In this document: positions 10,327-21,002 of the stretch, one piece after another
Layout of the letters: every line of letters begins with the position of its first letter
How positions within the stretch are numbered: the first letter of the stretch is position 1
Assembly: GCA_037157565.1 (NCBI GenBank)
Contig: JAZHRO010000024.1
Span: 15,382,501 to 15,446,500 of the forward strand
Direction: 5' to 3'
Length of the DNA stretch: 64,000 nt
Source of the DNA: Thalassia testudinum
Taxonomy: Eukaryota; Streptophyta; Magnoliopsida; Alismatales; Hydrocharitaceae
Program-made: the position numbers and the translations under genes
Notes under the pieces: model-generated
The model's database searches: none
Seen by the model: only the letters and a program-made list of their open reading frames with translations
Told to the model about the DNA's origin: nothing

Positions 10327-11360
10327 GATAGAAGAAGAGTTTGATTCGGAATCGGAAGAGAGAATGATGGGGTTAGGTTGCTGCTCAAACATGGGAGTCA
10401 AGGCTGGGCCTTGACGAGAGTGAAATTTTAAAGGAGATCTTAAGGGTGGTCTTAAGGATCTCCTACCGTTCATGCACTGTTGGAGTGGAAGAGGTTAGAA
10501 GGTGCTGGACCCAATCGAGACACCCAAAAATGTGTTGGGTGACTATAGAGGTGCGGGGCAGATGGACCCCTTGATTAGAAAGATCGTCCACCTGAGAATT
10601 ACCTGGGCAGCCAGAGAGGGTGAGTCCCGCGCAGACCCCTACACGGTAGAGCGTCCCCACGGGTTACAGGGTTTCCCCCACCCGACCTCTCTTGTCAGTG
10701 CGGTTCCAAGTAGACCAGAATGGGGATCTTGACCTCTTAAGTCTACCACTTTTAATTCAAGAGGGTGCTTAGGTTTCACTTGAACTTTAGGCTTTTTTGA
10801 GTGCAAAGAGTGACCTAAGTCGAAGGTTAGTTGACCCAAGTGGTCGACTTTACCTGCTAGTTTTGCATATTAGGTCTTGTCTTTTCAGGTTCAAGTGTTT
10901 AGAGAGCCAATCTTATTTTAGGGTTTCTTTGGATAGGTATTTTCAGACAATGGCTTGGGCACACTTCTTTTAGGGTTTCTCAGTTCTTGCTTAAAAGTGT
11001 GTCTCGAAATCCCTAATGTTGAATCTTATGTTAGCTCTATTTGGTCCAGTTAGTTCTTTGTTGGGTACTTAGGGCTCAAGCAAGAATGTGTTAGCCCTTA
11101 AATGCCCTTAATAGTGTGCAGGAATAATGGGTTGAAAACATGCAACTTTTTATGGTTTACTAAGTATAGAAGACAGGTTAGCCCTATACTGCTTGTTCTT
11201 TTCTTTTCTTCCTCTTTAAAATTTAGGGGTTGAGCGGATAGAAAATTACCTGTCCTCGGAGTGGTTGCTTGTCTTCTTGATTTCCTGTAGCTGTACAAAA
11301 GAGGAGAGATTATTAGAAATTTAAAAACAGGAATTTAATTACCTCTAGAATAGCCGTTGC
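10327..11360 (-). other. Athila leader between primer site and gag
   Basis: About 1 kb of non-coding leader lies on the minus strand. I see no supported gene in it. It would carry packaging and dimerisation signals in a live element. Confidence 0.55.
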
Positions 11361-11378
11361 TCCCTGGCAACGACGCCA
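11361..11378 (-). other. Primer binding site, tRNA-Asp type
   Basis: The minus strand reads TGGCGTCGTTGCCAGGGA three bases inside the LTR end. Athila elements typically use the 3' end of tRNA-Asp (TGGCGCCGTTGCCGGGGA). This site differs at two positions, both C-to-T or G-to-A changes. Confidence 0.85.
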
Positions 11379-12695
11379 AAGTGATAACGGCGTTGTGACT
11401 AGCTTTTGTTATAGAAATAGCGTTGTAGTACAGCTAGTTATTGCCATCATTACAGATATATTTATTTTTTTTTACCCGGAAAATAAAAGAGTTCTCCCGA
11501 GGTCGAACTCAGGGAGCAAGTTGTATTCTAAGAGGTACAAAGCTTCTATTACAAAAATAAAGAGAGAGAGAGAGGGGGGGGAAATTTTGCTTCTTCTCTT
11601 CTTTCTTCTTCTTGTCTTTTTGGTTGTTCTTCACCTATGCTTTCTTCTCCTCTTTCTTTTTCTTATTTGTCCTCGTGTTCTTCTTTTCTTCTTGCTTCTC
11701 TGCTTCTTGTCTTCTCTTCCTGTTCTGCAGCTGCTAAGTGCTCGCTGCTTTCCTCTTCTTTTTTCTTGGTTGCGGTTCTATCCCTCTTTTCTTCTTCTTC
11801 TTCTTTGTCTTCAGGACGTCGTCTGATTTTTCAATCAGACGACTTAAACTGCTGCTGCTACAGTGTGTCTCCTTCTCCTTCTTCTTCTTCTTCACCTGTG
11901 CCTGCACACTCACGGTTTAAGTCAGAGGGCAAAACCTACTCTACCCTCCCCCCGCGTCTCTCTCTCTCAGAATTCACTCTTAGGAAAGCTCTCCCAGAGC
12001 AACCGGTTAATCGGGTACGCGGGTCGTGCCCGGTCCAGGCCCACTGGCGTGCGGTGGTGGGCGAGGAGTGCAGGTCGGGCTAATCGGGTCGGGCCAGGTC
12101 CGCGGGGTGGAGCATGAGGACCGCCCTAGGTCAAACTACAGCGCGGGAAATGGGTTTGTTCAGGGGGTCTGCAGAGGGCGAGTGGCGGGAAGTGGAAGGG
12201 CGGAGGTTGATCAGGGTAAGGAGGCGGAGGTTCTGTGAAGGTCGGCGAGCCGTGTGGGGTGGTGGAGTGATGGGGGCGTCTCGCTGGAGGGTAGCCGGAG
12301 ACGAAGGGGGTGACGGTGGTCAGGATCGGACTCGAGGGCGACAGTAAAGGTTTAAAGTGAGGAAAAGGAAGAAGGGAGGAAAAGGAGAAGTTATACCTAC
12401 TTAGCAGGACGAGGAGGAGCCGAAGCAGGCGACAGTTGTATCGACTGTCGCCGGAGAAGAAGCTGCCCAGGGGAAGGAGCGACGGTGAGGAGAGGGCCGG
12501 AGAAGCGCGCGCTGGGTGCGGCGCGGCGCGGGAAGAGCGAGGGAAGGCAACCCTGCTGCTGGTAGTGCGGTAGGGCGACGAGGAGGAGGAGGAGAAGCCG
12601 CCGGAGCAAGGGGGCGTCTGTCAGAGTGGGAAGAGAAGAAGTGAGCGGGTATCTCCATCAGATCCGAGCTGGGAAGAACGGCGGAGCGACGGGGG

Positions 12696-12703
12696 TATTT
12701 ATA
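12696..12703 (-). promoter_or_regulatory. TATA box of Athila 5' LTR
   Basis: TATAAATA on the minus strand lies in CCCTATAAATACCCC, at the same place relative to the hairpins as at 2104 in the partner LTR. It would drive the gag-pol transcript. Confidence 0.7.
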
Positions 12704-12728
12704 GGGGCAGAACCAGAAAGGAGGGCGG

Positions 12729-12810
12729 AGGGAGACGACGTGTCTCCCTCGCCGGAGGACGTCAGAGGAAGGATACCCATACCGTCCGTGCGTTCGCACG
12801 GCCGGTATGG
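12729..12810 (-). promoter_or_regulatory. Paired hairpins upstream of the TATA box (second copy)
   Basis: The 34-nt near-perfect inverted repeat at 12777-12810 and the shorter GAGGGAGAC/GTCTCCCTC hairpin at about 12729-12751 duplicate those in the other LTR, with arms preserved apart from single changes. Confidence 0.7.
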
Positions 12811-13632
12811 GTGGTTGCAGCCAACAGGGGGGTGTTCCTGCGACGGTTGACGACGCAGGGCACCCCCATTTGACTTAGCAGGCTCCCTCCCTTACCTTGC
12901 GCGGCGCCATGCTCCGCGCAAGGTCGCCAGAGCATGGTGCTGCTCAGGTTTTGCAGGAGGGACATAAACGCAAAGAAAGAAGGAGAGTTAGGGGCCAAAA
13001 TGTGAGGGTTCAAAAGTTGAGGGCCAGAAAGTAAATGTATGAGGACCAAAGTGTAAAGTTGGTCAAGAAGGTTTCTTCTTAGGCTCAAGTTTTTATACAT
13101 GACTAATTAGGACCTAAGGATTCTGATGGTGAATTTTATTTCTAGATTAAACCTTGTTTGACTGGTCAATTTACGTAAAAACCCAAATTAAGTTGTTAAT
13201 TGGGCATGGTTCTCAATGTAGGTCAAAATGAGTTCCTAAGGCCAAATTGAAGGTTCTAAACCCTAGAGATTATTTTTCTATAAATTTTAGAGGGTTTATT
13301 ATATTTTTAATTTGCATCGAACCTCGTGTATTTAAGTGGATTTGTTTTTAGGGTTACAGGATGTCATTTAATTCTTCGGAGTTGTTGTAGCCCTTGTTGA
13401 GTCATTTCATCCCACTTTTCTTCTTATTAGGTTGTTTTGACCTATGTTTGGACCCTGAGTTACCCTGTTTTCATATTGGATTGGTGAAATTATATTTTTA
13501 CCCCTCAGTTTATGTTTTCTTTGCAAACTCAGAATCTCTCTAAGCCAAGCCTTTCTAAGGTTATATAGGAGCTTTTATTCTCTGTATTAGGTCAAAATGA
13601 GCTAGTTATGGCTTATGATGAGGTTCTCATCA

Positions 13633-14338
13633 GCTTCCAAGTTGAAAGCTGACCGCAGGATGGGATCTAGGGGTTTGGGTGAGCACACGTGCCACTTCGC
13701 GCGAAGCTTCGAATCAAATCGAGCCACAAATCAAACGAGCTGAGAGATCAACGGTCCAGATCATGCGAGTTCATTGCGTGAATAGTGTCAGGGCGGGAAG
13801 CAGTAGGTGCTGGAATTCTAATGGTGAAATTGCAGGGATACCCTTCAGCGAACGGGTAGAAGATTTGCACAAGAGCCCGTAAGTGGTAGAAAGTAGTTAC
13901 AGAGTGGTTCTTAAGGGCTTTCAAAGAGGTCCCTATAGGTTACAAATAGGTCTGGGAAAGTTTTCTAATGAAGGAAATATGATGTATAAAGGACCTAAAT
14001 GTAAATTCTAAGTTTCAAGGCCTTAATAATGTCCAAATGTCTTCAAGTTTTTATATGTGCTTAATTGAACTTTTAAGAAGTTAATTATACTTTTGATTTG
14101 AACTTTTAAACTTGTTTGTGTATTCAATATACACTTGGATCATCATTTGACCTTTTTCTCAAGGATATCTCAATTTATGACCTAATTATGCAATCTTAAC
14201 ACAGAATTAATGTTTTAGGTATTTTTCTTTGATTCCCACACTTACCCTTCTTATGTGTTAATTTGGTATTGTTTAACCCAGTTTCTACCTTAACTTTAGC
14301 TTTTAGCTATGATGAGTAGCCACTCATTAGTCGCAGCC
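13633..14338 (-). mobile_element. Partial Athila-like LTR, family B (copy 1)
   Basis: This is homologous by eye to 42060-42688 (shared GGATGGGAT, GTGAGCACACG, TTCGCGC blocks and a long AT-rich tail) and less closely to 14339-14858 and 25320-25783. It ends near TATGATGAGTAGCCACTCATTA. The left side is cut by the Athila element ending at 13632, so that element probably inserted into this LTR and the remainder lies outside the window. No coding sequence. Confidence 0.6.
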
Positions 14339-14858
14339 GCAGGTGTGTTGGAAAAATTGTGACGATACCCTTAAGGTGAAATGGTAAGAAAGTTGCAAGC
14401 AAGCCCATAAGTGGTGAGGAATTGTTGCAGCATGGTCCTTATAGCCTTCTGATAGGTCCCTGAAGTCTATCAAATCGGTCCTTGGAAGTTTAAATGCAAA
14501 TAGAATGTTATGACCTAAGGACCTGTATGTGAAACTCTAAATGCAGGGTCCTAGTGATGTCCAAATGCTACCAAATTTTTATTATAGCCCAAGTGAACAT
14601 TTAAGAAGTTGATTTTACTTTTGATTTAAGGTTTTGAACCCAAACATGTGTTCAATTTGCAAATGAATCATCAATTTTCATTTTTGAATATAATATCTCA
14701 TTTTATGACCTAATTTCCCGTTTTTAGCATAAATTGGATGTTTTAGGTCATTTCTATTAATTTCAACACTTAACCCATTTTATGTGTTAATTATGTAGTT
14801 TTTAACCTAGTTTCTAGCTTAACTTGGGCATTTTAGCCATGATGAGCCACACCTCATC
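14339..14858 (-). mobile_element. Partial Athila-like LTR, family B (copy 2)
   Basis: This diverged copy of 13820-14338 is in the same orientation and ends at TGATGAGCCACACCTCATCA, a plausible LTR edge. The two copies form a direct repeat of about 500 bp. No coding sequence. Confidence 0.55.
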
Positions 14859-15981
14859 AGGAGACCCTGCTCACTCCCACTCATTATGACTTGGGCCATC
14901 CTGCCAAGTCACCTTATTTCGTCATCTTCCATATTTCTTGAATCAAGTCTTTTTGTGGAACTTTTTGTCTAAATCTACCTCCTTTGAGAATTGCCCAGGT
15001 ATTATGCTCATCACCCTCTATACCTTTCTCAAGAACAAGCAGTTCAATAGGAACCACTTGATTCTTTATTTGACGAGCAAGCAACCCACCAGCACCTTCC
15101 AGTTTAGGACACTCCTATATCACATCTTCCTACATTTTAATGTCCTAATGGATATTAAAAACAAACAGTTCATTACAAGAGTCTCCATTGTTTAAAAGCT
15201 TACTTATATCAAGATGGAGCAAGCTCAAGGAGCCCGTGGTGAGGATGCAGACCAGCAGCAGCAGCAGCCTCAGGAGCCAGATAGACCCTCTTCTGCAATA
15301 CCTCCTCCTTTCCCGCCGTATGAGCATTTCACAGTGACCTGTCCTCCTCCAGTGCAACCAACTCCATCCTTCTATTACTAAGAATGGGGCCTTCTCGACA
15401 AACCACTTTCAGGAAAGGACTACATTAGTATTCAGGACATCACTGACGGCATTTCACTGATGATGCACCAACAGCGTGAGACAGACGTGGTGATGATGAG
15501 ACATGGGCATCAGGTATCTCAATAGCTGAATGCTCAAGGCCATTTTTTGGATAGACTTGGAGAGTCTATTCATGGGATTCAATAGCAGCTTCACAAGCCT
15601 CCTCGTCCTCACCGGTCTACTACAATACCTCCATCAGAAGCACCTCCCCCTCCTCCTACTACAGCAGCCACAGACCAGCAAGTTACACCTCCTCGCTGGA
15701 CATCTGGGTAGCGGACTCCCACTTCATCAACTCAGAGGCACCTATATCTTAGCCGCCCAACTTCATTAAAGAGATCTGACTCGATGGACCTCAAGTTAGA
15801 TACAGATCTTCAAAGCACCATGGATACTTTCATGGCTTCCTTAGACTATTTTTATTATTACCGTTTTGTTGCTAGTATTTGTTCTAGCATTGTGGCATGT
15901 AGTACATTATTCTAAACTCACTCATCTTGCTACTTTTATCTAGACTCATTTTTATTTCTTTATAGTTATATGCATGGTTAT
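14859..15981 (+). pseudogene. Decayed 3' reading frame of a second Athila-like element
   Basis: Several plus-strand segments, interrupted by stops, read as one degenerate protein. There is a part resembling the plant-transposon-protein segments often found 3' of Athila pol (FQFRTLLYHIFLHFNV), then a Gln/Pro-rich stretch (from about 15213), then a C-terminal hydrophobic tail near 15830-15915. The segment ends directly at an LTR start at 15982. The assignment rests on position and a weak motif, and function is unknown. Confidence 0.4.
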
Positions 15982-17449
15982 TGATGATAACATCATCATG
16001 AGTCCTAACTAGTTTTAATTAGTAAGAATCAAATGATAAAAGCTCCAACAAAATCGCCGGAGAGTCGTAATTCACTGAACATCCCTTTTGAGAAGAATGC
16101 ATTAAATTAGGGTAAATTCTATAGTTTTAACAGCATATCATGAATGCATAGTAATCAGGGGTTGTCTAAAGAGTTAATCGAAGGTAAAATGAGCATTAAT
16201 GACTAATAAGGGGGTCCGTGCAGACAAAAATGGGTTTTCACGCAATTTGAGAGTCAAAATAACACCCGAAACCCTAATTTCAGACTTGCTTAAATAATAT
16301 AGGTTTTGGTTAGGATAAAATTCATTTAAACCATATAAAATTCATATAAAAATATCCCATAATATTTGGTATCCTTGATTTGACCATCTGAACCCATTTT
16401 GACCTTAAACAGAATCTCAAACGAAAAGTTACCCTAATTTGGATTTCTATGTAAATTATCTAGTCAAACTTGGTCAAAACCAAAATCCAACTTCACCATC
16501 AAATTCCTTGGGTACAAATTATGTTCATACCAAAATTTGGGCCCAATCAGAGTTCATCTTAACTTAGTTTGCATTTCAGTTCTTTAAAATTTTTACTAAT
16601 AGGTCCATGAGTTTTTCATCATCTCACATTTAGGTCCCTATGTTAGAACGTGGGTAGGGTCATTTAATATGATGATATTAGCGTCGTAAAGTATATAGTG
16701 GAAGTGATTACCTACAGACGAATCTGCGCAATTTATCAAAATCTATTAACCTGGACTAAATCAAATTTTAACTTATCAATTTTAGGCTCAGGGTCGAACT
16801 TAGGGAGGCGGGTTTGGGGTTAATCTATTTTTATGCAATTCTTGTGACTCGCATCAATTCCATTCACTTATTCTATTTTTGGGTTTTTCTTGATTTTTAG
16901 ATTTTTTTGGATATAATCTTGTCCTTGAGGTACACCCTGAAAAATTTGTTCATGGCTACTACCAAAAGTTGGTCCTTGGTGATTCACCAAAAATCAAGTT
17001 CAAAATGGATCTTGCTACACGCAAGATCGTGTACCTGCAAAGACAAGAGTTATCTTTTCTATTTTAGGTTTTTTTTTGTCTTTTCTTTATCAACAAAATA
17101 AAAGACAAGGGAAAGAAATGTGAAAAGAAGGTATGGAAATACTTAGCATATATACATGTAGAATATATATATATATAGGTATAAGTATATATAACAAGAT
17201 GATAGGATAGTAAATATTGAATCTAGGATTCAACAGAAATGTAGTACAATGCTAGGTTAACCATCGTCTAGAAAGACAAGATTAACCTAGCTACGTGCCG
17301 CATGTGGGTGTGGAGTGGACGTGTGGAAGTGTGGGTGGAAAGCTTAATATTCTCGAATATCGGGGAATATACGCAAATGGTGCAAATATTCCCGCGATAA
17401 AATGTGCGGTAAGTGGATACATGCACGATATTGTAGGTGGGAGATGGAA

Positions 17450-17530
17450 GTGTGTAAAAGAGGAAGTGAAATATATGTGTGTAAAAGAGGAAGTGAAATA
17501 TATGTGTGTAAAAGAGGAAGTGAAATATAT
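17450..17530 (+). repeat. Three exact 27-bp tandem repeats
   Basis: The unit GTGTGTAAAAGAGGAAGTG plus AAATATAT occurs three times in perfect register and is followed by a TATATG-rich microsatellite running to about 17763. It generates an apparent KEEVKYMCV repeat peptide that is not a gene. Confidence 0.85.
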
Positions 17531-18174
17531 GTGTGTATGTATATATGTATATATGTATATATATGGTAGCTATATAAGTATATATAAGTATATATATCTA
17601 TATATATCTGTATAAGTATATGTATATATATATATATGTATAGTATATTTGTATAAGTTTCTACTTATAAGTATGTATATATATGTATATGTACATCCAT
17701 ATATGTATATAGGTAAATATGTATATGTATGATATATATATATATACATATATATATGTATATTGTTGGTGCTAGAGCACCACGATCATTTGTTTTGATG
17801 ATAACAAAACACGTGTTATTTAACATTTGCAATTTGAGTCCTAGATTTCAGGTCAATTGCAAATGTGGACGTGTTTAGACGGAGTTCGAGCTCGCATCCA
17901 GGACGGATTGGAAGAGCTTGACGAAAAACAGAGGAGGTTCGCGTGGAGCGAAAGATTGGAGATGGAAGACAAGAAGAATAGGATAGATTCTTTTTTATCC
18001 TTTCATGTATCTCTTGTATTTATTTTCTTGCTCTTTTTGATTCCTTAGAACATTATGTTAAAGAGCCTCAAAGTACCCTAAAAGTAGTCCTAGGAACACC
18101 TGCACAACCCTAGGATACTTAGGTTTTCTGTAGAATACTTAGAAAACCAATATAGGGCTCAAACAGACTTTCCA

Positions 18175-18710
18175 GACGTCTAATTCCCAAATCAGACGTC
18201 TGATAAAGAATTTTAAGACGTCTGACTGTTGTTTCAGACGTCTGATAACTGTTAGGCTGGACTTAGTTTTCTGTCTGATGAAATCAGACGTCCAGACCTA
18301 AGACCAGACGTCTTAGAAGACGTCTGATGGACTTGCCAGACGTCCAGATAGTGGACCGTTGGCTAACTTAGCAAGCACGGTAGTATATGACCGTTAGAGC
18401 CTTATCAGACGTCCATAGGTCTTCCCAGACGTCTGATAATTGACCGTTTTGCCTCGGCTGACCCAAAATCTCTTCTCAGAGATTTTCTAGCCGTTGCAAC
18501 GTTTGGAAATCAATTCCCACAGTAAAAGTAGGTTTCCAGACGTCCAGACTTAGTGCCAGACATCCTGTATGTCGTCTGATGGACTTGCGCAAAAACCCTG
18601 TTTAGATCTGATCCAAGTCAGGGAGAGACCCGCCCAAAATCAGACGTCTGACCTTTTAATCAGACGTCTTATAGTGAACTTCCAGACGTCTGATGCTAGA
18701 ATTAGACGTC
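18175..18710 (+). repeat. Array of CAGACGTCTG palindromic words in SIRE-like LTR
   Basis: About 15 copies of the GACGTC core, mostly inside (T/C)CAGACGTC(T/C)(G/A), lie in some 540 bp upstream of the TATA box. Spacing is irregular and the order is conserved in copy 2 (about 33719-34260). The perfect form is a 10-bp palindrome. Confidence 0.85.
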
Positions 18711-18823
18711 TGATAAGCCTGTCAGAACAATGATTGTTCCTGATTTCGGGCTGATTCACTTGGGGTTTGTTCCCAACGGCTATAGAACCTTTCCTAAGCC
18801 TTCTAAAGCCTTCCTAAGGCCTC

Positions 18824-18831
18824 TATAAATA
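18824..18831 (+). promoter_or_regulatory. TATA box of SIRE-like LTR copy 1
   Basis: TATAAATA in CCTCTATAAATAGAGG, itself a palindromic context. The same box is found at 34367-34374 in copy 2. Confidence 0.75.
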
Positions 18832-19508
18832 GAGGGGAACCTTTGCAACACTAAGACATAAGAAACACACAAGATATACACTTAGAAACACCAAGAGACA
18901 CCTTGTAATACACTCTCACACTCTTGTGTCCAAGAAGCTCTTGCTCTCTAAGCTCAAGCTCCATCATCTTGAGAGCTAAATTCAGTTTGCGCGCCCGCTC
19001 TCCCGCTGTTGTTCACGAGAGCGACGTAGCGCCATCGCGTGGCACACGCACTGCGTCATCGTCGACGCACTCCTTGCAAAGGGGAGTTTCCTATTTCCTA
19101 TAGAAGCTAGGTTTAATTTTGTTGGCTCTATAGGACTGTTGTTTTACTTTATCTTTGTATTTTGGTTGGGTATTCTCTTTGCGAATTCCCGTCTCCTTCG
19201 TGGGACAAAATCCTTCTCGTGGAGAGAAGGGGTTGAGGAACGCTACCCTCGTACTTGTAGCGTGGTTGTACTGAGGTTGAATCACCCTCGTTCAAAGTGA
19301 TTCGGTTAGTGGATTTGATCAACTTGGTTGATCGGAAAATCCTAACTCGAGAGGGTTAGGTGGTGGTTTTTACCCGGGTTGGGTTTCCACCTAAAAATTC
19401 CTGTGTACATTTTGTGATTGCTTATTTTTGTGAGATTGCTTTATTGTTATTTCCGCATTTTTTACGTCACACTGATCTCACCCCTCCAAGTAGGGAAACT
19501 TCATATAT

Positions 19509-20690
19509 ATGTATGTATATATGTATATATGTGTGTGTATGTATGTGTGTGAGTGAGTGTGTGTGTGTGTGTCTACACGGGAAGGAGCAAGAGGGACAGA
19601 GGAGCCACGCACACAGGTGCTGGGAGGGGAGTGATGTGCGCAGCGTGCAAGCACGCAAGGGCAAGGGCGTGCAGCACGCTAAGGCGCTAGGAAGGGGAGC
19701 TACTCAAGCAAAAGTGCAGGCGGGGGTCCTGTAACTGGCTGGAGTAGGTCGTAGAAGTAGAGAGAGCTTACACGGTCACCAGATAACTGAGGAACGCCCG
19801 GTCACCGCACTATAGCTACGTAAGGTCGCAACTACAGTGCCAAGGGCAAAAAGGTGACCAGGACTGTGCTGTGCGACCGGTTGAGCTGTGCATGGGAAGC
19901 GGAGGTGGAGACGCGCGATGAAGGGCCTGGAGAGGCAAGGAGGCACGCACAGGCGCGCAGAAGGGATGTTGAGGCACGCGAAGGCGTGAGGGGAAGGGTT
20001 GGAGCGCGCGGTGGTGTGTGAGCTTCAGTAGAGCAAGCTTCAAAGCTTGCTACTGCTCGACAATGGTGATGTGCTAAGACAACAAGAAAAAGAAAAACCA
20101 AAATTAATGTAACCAAACAAAACAAATCAAAATGGGGAACCCATAATGCCTACCTGCTCGCGAGGGAGCTGGGTGGTGGTGGATGCTCATCGTGGTGGTT
20201 GCAACCATGGGAGAGCTTCTCCTGCACATAGTGTGCCTCTTCTCAACTAGTGAGAAGAGGGGCTGCATATGGAGAGGAAGAGAGAGAGAGAGGATAGCTC
20301 AGGGGGAGTGGCCGACTGTGTGTTGTGTGATGGTTGTGTGTGCATCTCAGGGAGTGGAGGTGGAGAGAATGGCTTAAGGTGTGGTGAGTGATGGGTGCCG
20401 ACGACTTGTGTGGAGTGAGGTGGTGGAGGTTATATAGATGAGGGGGGACGAAAGACGACAAGAGAATGTCGTAGGGATGTGGGATTTTTGCGTGTAGGCA
20501 CATGAGGTGTTAGGAAATTAATGTAGGCATTTATTAAGTGGAATAAGTGATGGGATTAGGTGGAAATGGATGGATGAAATGAATTGAATGGATGCTCAAT
20601 GTCTCTCTCTATCTTCCTCTTCATAAGATGCACAAATGCAAATATTTACATAATTCATGCATAACTATCCAATCTAGTTTCCTAATTTAA
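19509..20690 (-). other. Rest of the nested minus-strand LTR; no gene seen
   Basis: A TATG/TG microsatellite gives way to a G-rich stretch (19570-20480) with minus-strand TATA-like sequence near 20430. Apparent reading frames here have no recognisable domain. Confidence 0.45.
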
Positions 20691-20954
20691 GAAATAGCAT
20701 AGGATGGCCAAATTAGAAGCGTGAATTGTTGCACAATCACCCTGCCGCAATGGCCATGTGAACACAACTTGCCACCGACCTTCAATCAAGGAGTTCTCCC
20801 TGATTTCACACCCAATCTCTTCCAAAATTGGAAGGGAAACTCTTGAGAAGATCCTCTTCAATCTGAGCTGCATCTTGGGCTCTGATTCTTGCCCAAAACC
20901 CAATGCAAATGGTTTGAACACAAGGGTTTCCTATTTCACGAAAGTCTCAAGCTT

Positions 20955-21002
20955 CCAAGCTTGGTTTCCAAGCTTGGAATGCCCCCCTGAGCCCTATAAA
21001 AG
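20955..21002 (+). promoter_or_regulatory. Promoter of plus-strand Athila-like LTR with CCAAGCTTGG doublet
   Basis: Two exact copies of the palindrome CCAAGCTTGG (20955-20964, 20968-20977) lie just upstream of TATAAAAG (20995-21002). The position relative to the LTR start fits a Pol II promoter. Confidence 0.6.

Larger units (their letters stand above)
11382..13632 (-). mobile_element. Athila 5' LTR
   Basis: It is bounded by TG...CA: TGATGAGAACC at the right edge and GTTATCA at the left edge on the minus strand. It directly precedes the primer binding site and gag. At 2251 bp it is shorter than its partner because of a 436-bp deletion at about 12102-12110. It carries the promoter block (TATA box, paired hairpins) and a CT-rich stretch at 11590-11900, which is the transcribed purine-rich region seen from the other strand. 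Confidence 0.9.
17764..19503 (+). mobile_element. Solo LTR, SIRE-like Ty1/copia (copy 1)
   Basis: It is bounded by TGTTGGTGCTAG and GGGAAACTTCA and flanked by the 5-bp target duplication TATAT (17759-17763 and 19504-19508). No internal sequence is attached, so it is a solo LTR left by LTR-LTR recombination. The TTTTGATGATAACAAA block near its start is typical of SIRE/Maximus LTRs. It inserted into a TA-rich microsatellite and is nearly colinear with 33303-35038. No coding content. Confidence 0.88.
16670..20690 (-). mobile_element. Minus-strand Athila-like LTR nested in the 15982 LTR
   Basis: The left edge TGATGATATTAGCGTCG resembles the end of the 11382 LTR, and the landmark GGGTCGAACTTAGGGAG follows at about the same distance (near 16790). 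A minus-strand TATATAA lies at about 20430. The right edge is uncertain; I could not find a matching target duplication. It contains a 27-bp tandem repeat, long TA/TATG microsatellite stretches, and the SIRE-like solo LTR. Confidence 0.5.

Noticed and set aside
17295..17615. Peptide with KEEVKYMCV repeats
   Set aside because: Produced by a 27-bp tandem repeat inside an LTR. There is no recognisable coding context.
18175..18710. CRISPR-like array of CAGACGTCTG words
   Set aside because: Words are about 10 bp with irregular spacing, sit inside a eukaryotic retrotransposon LTR, and have no associated proteins.
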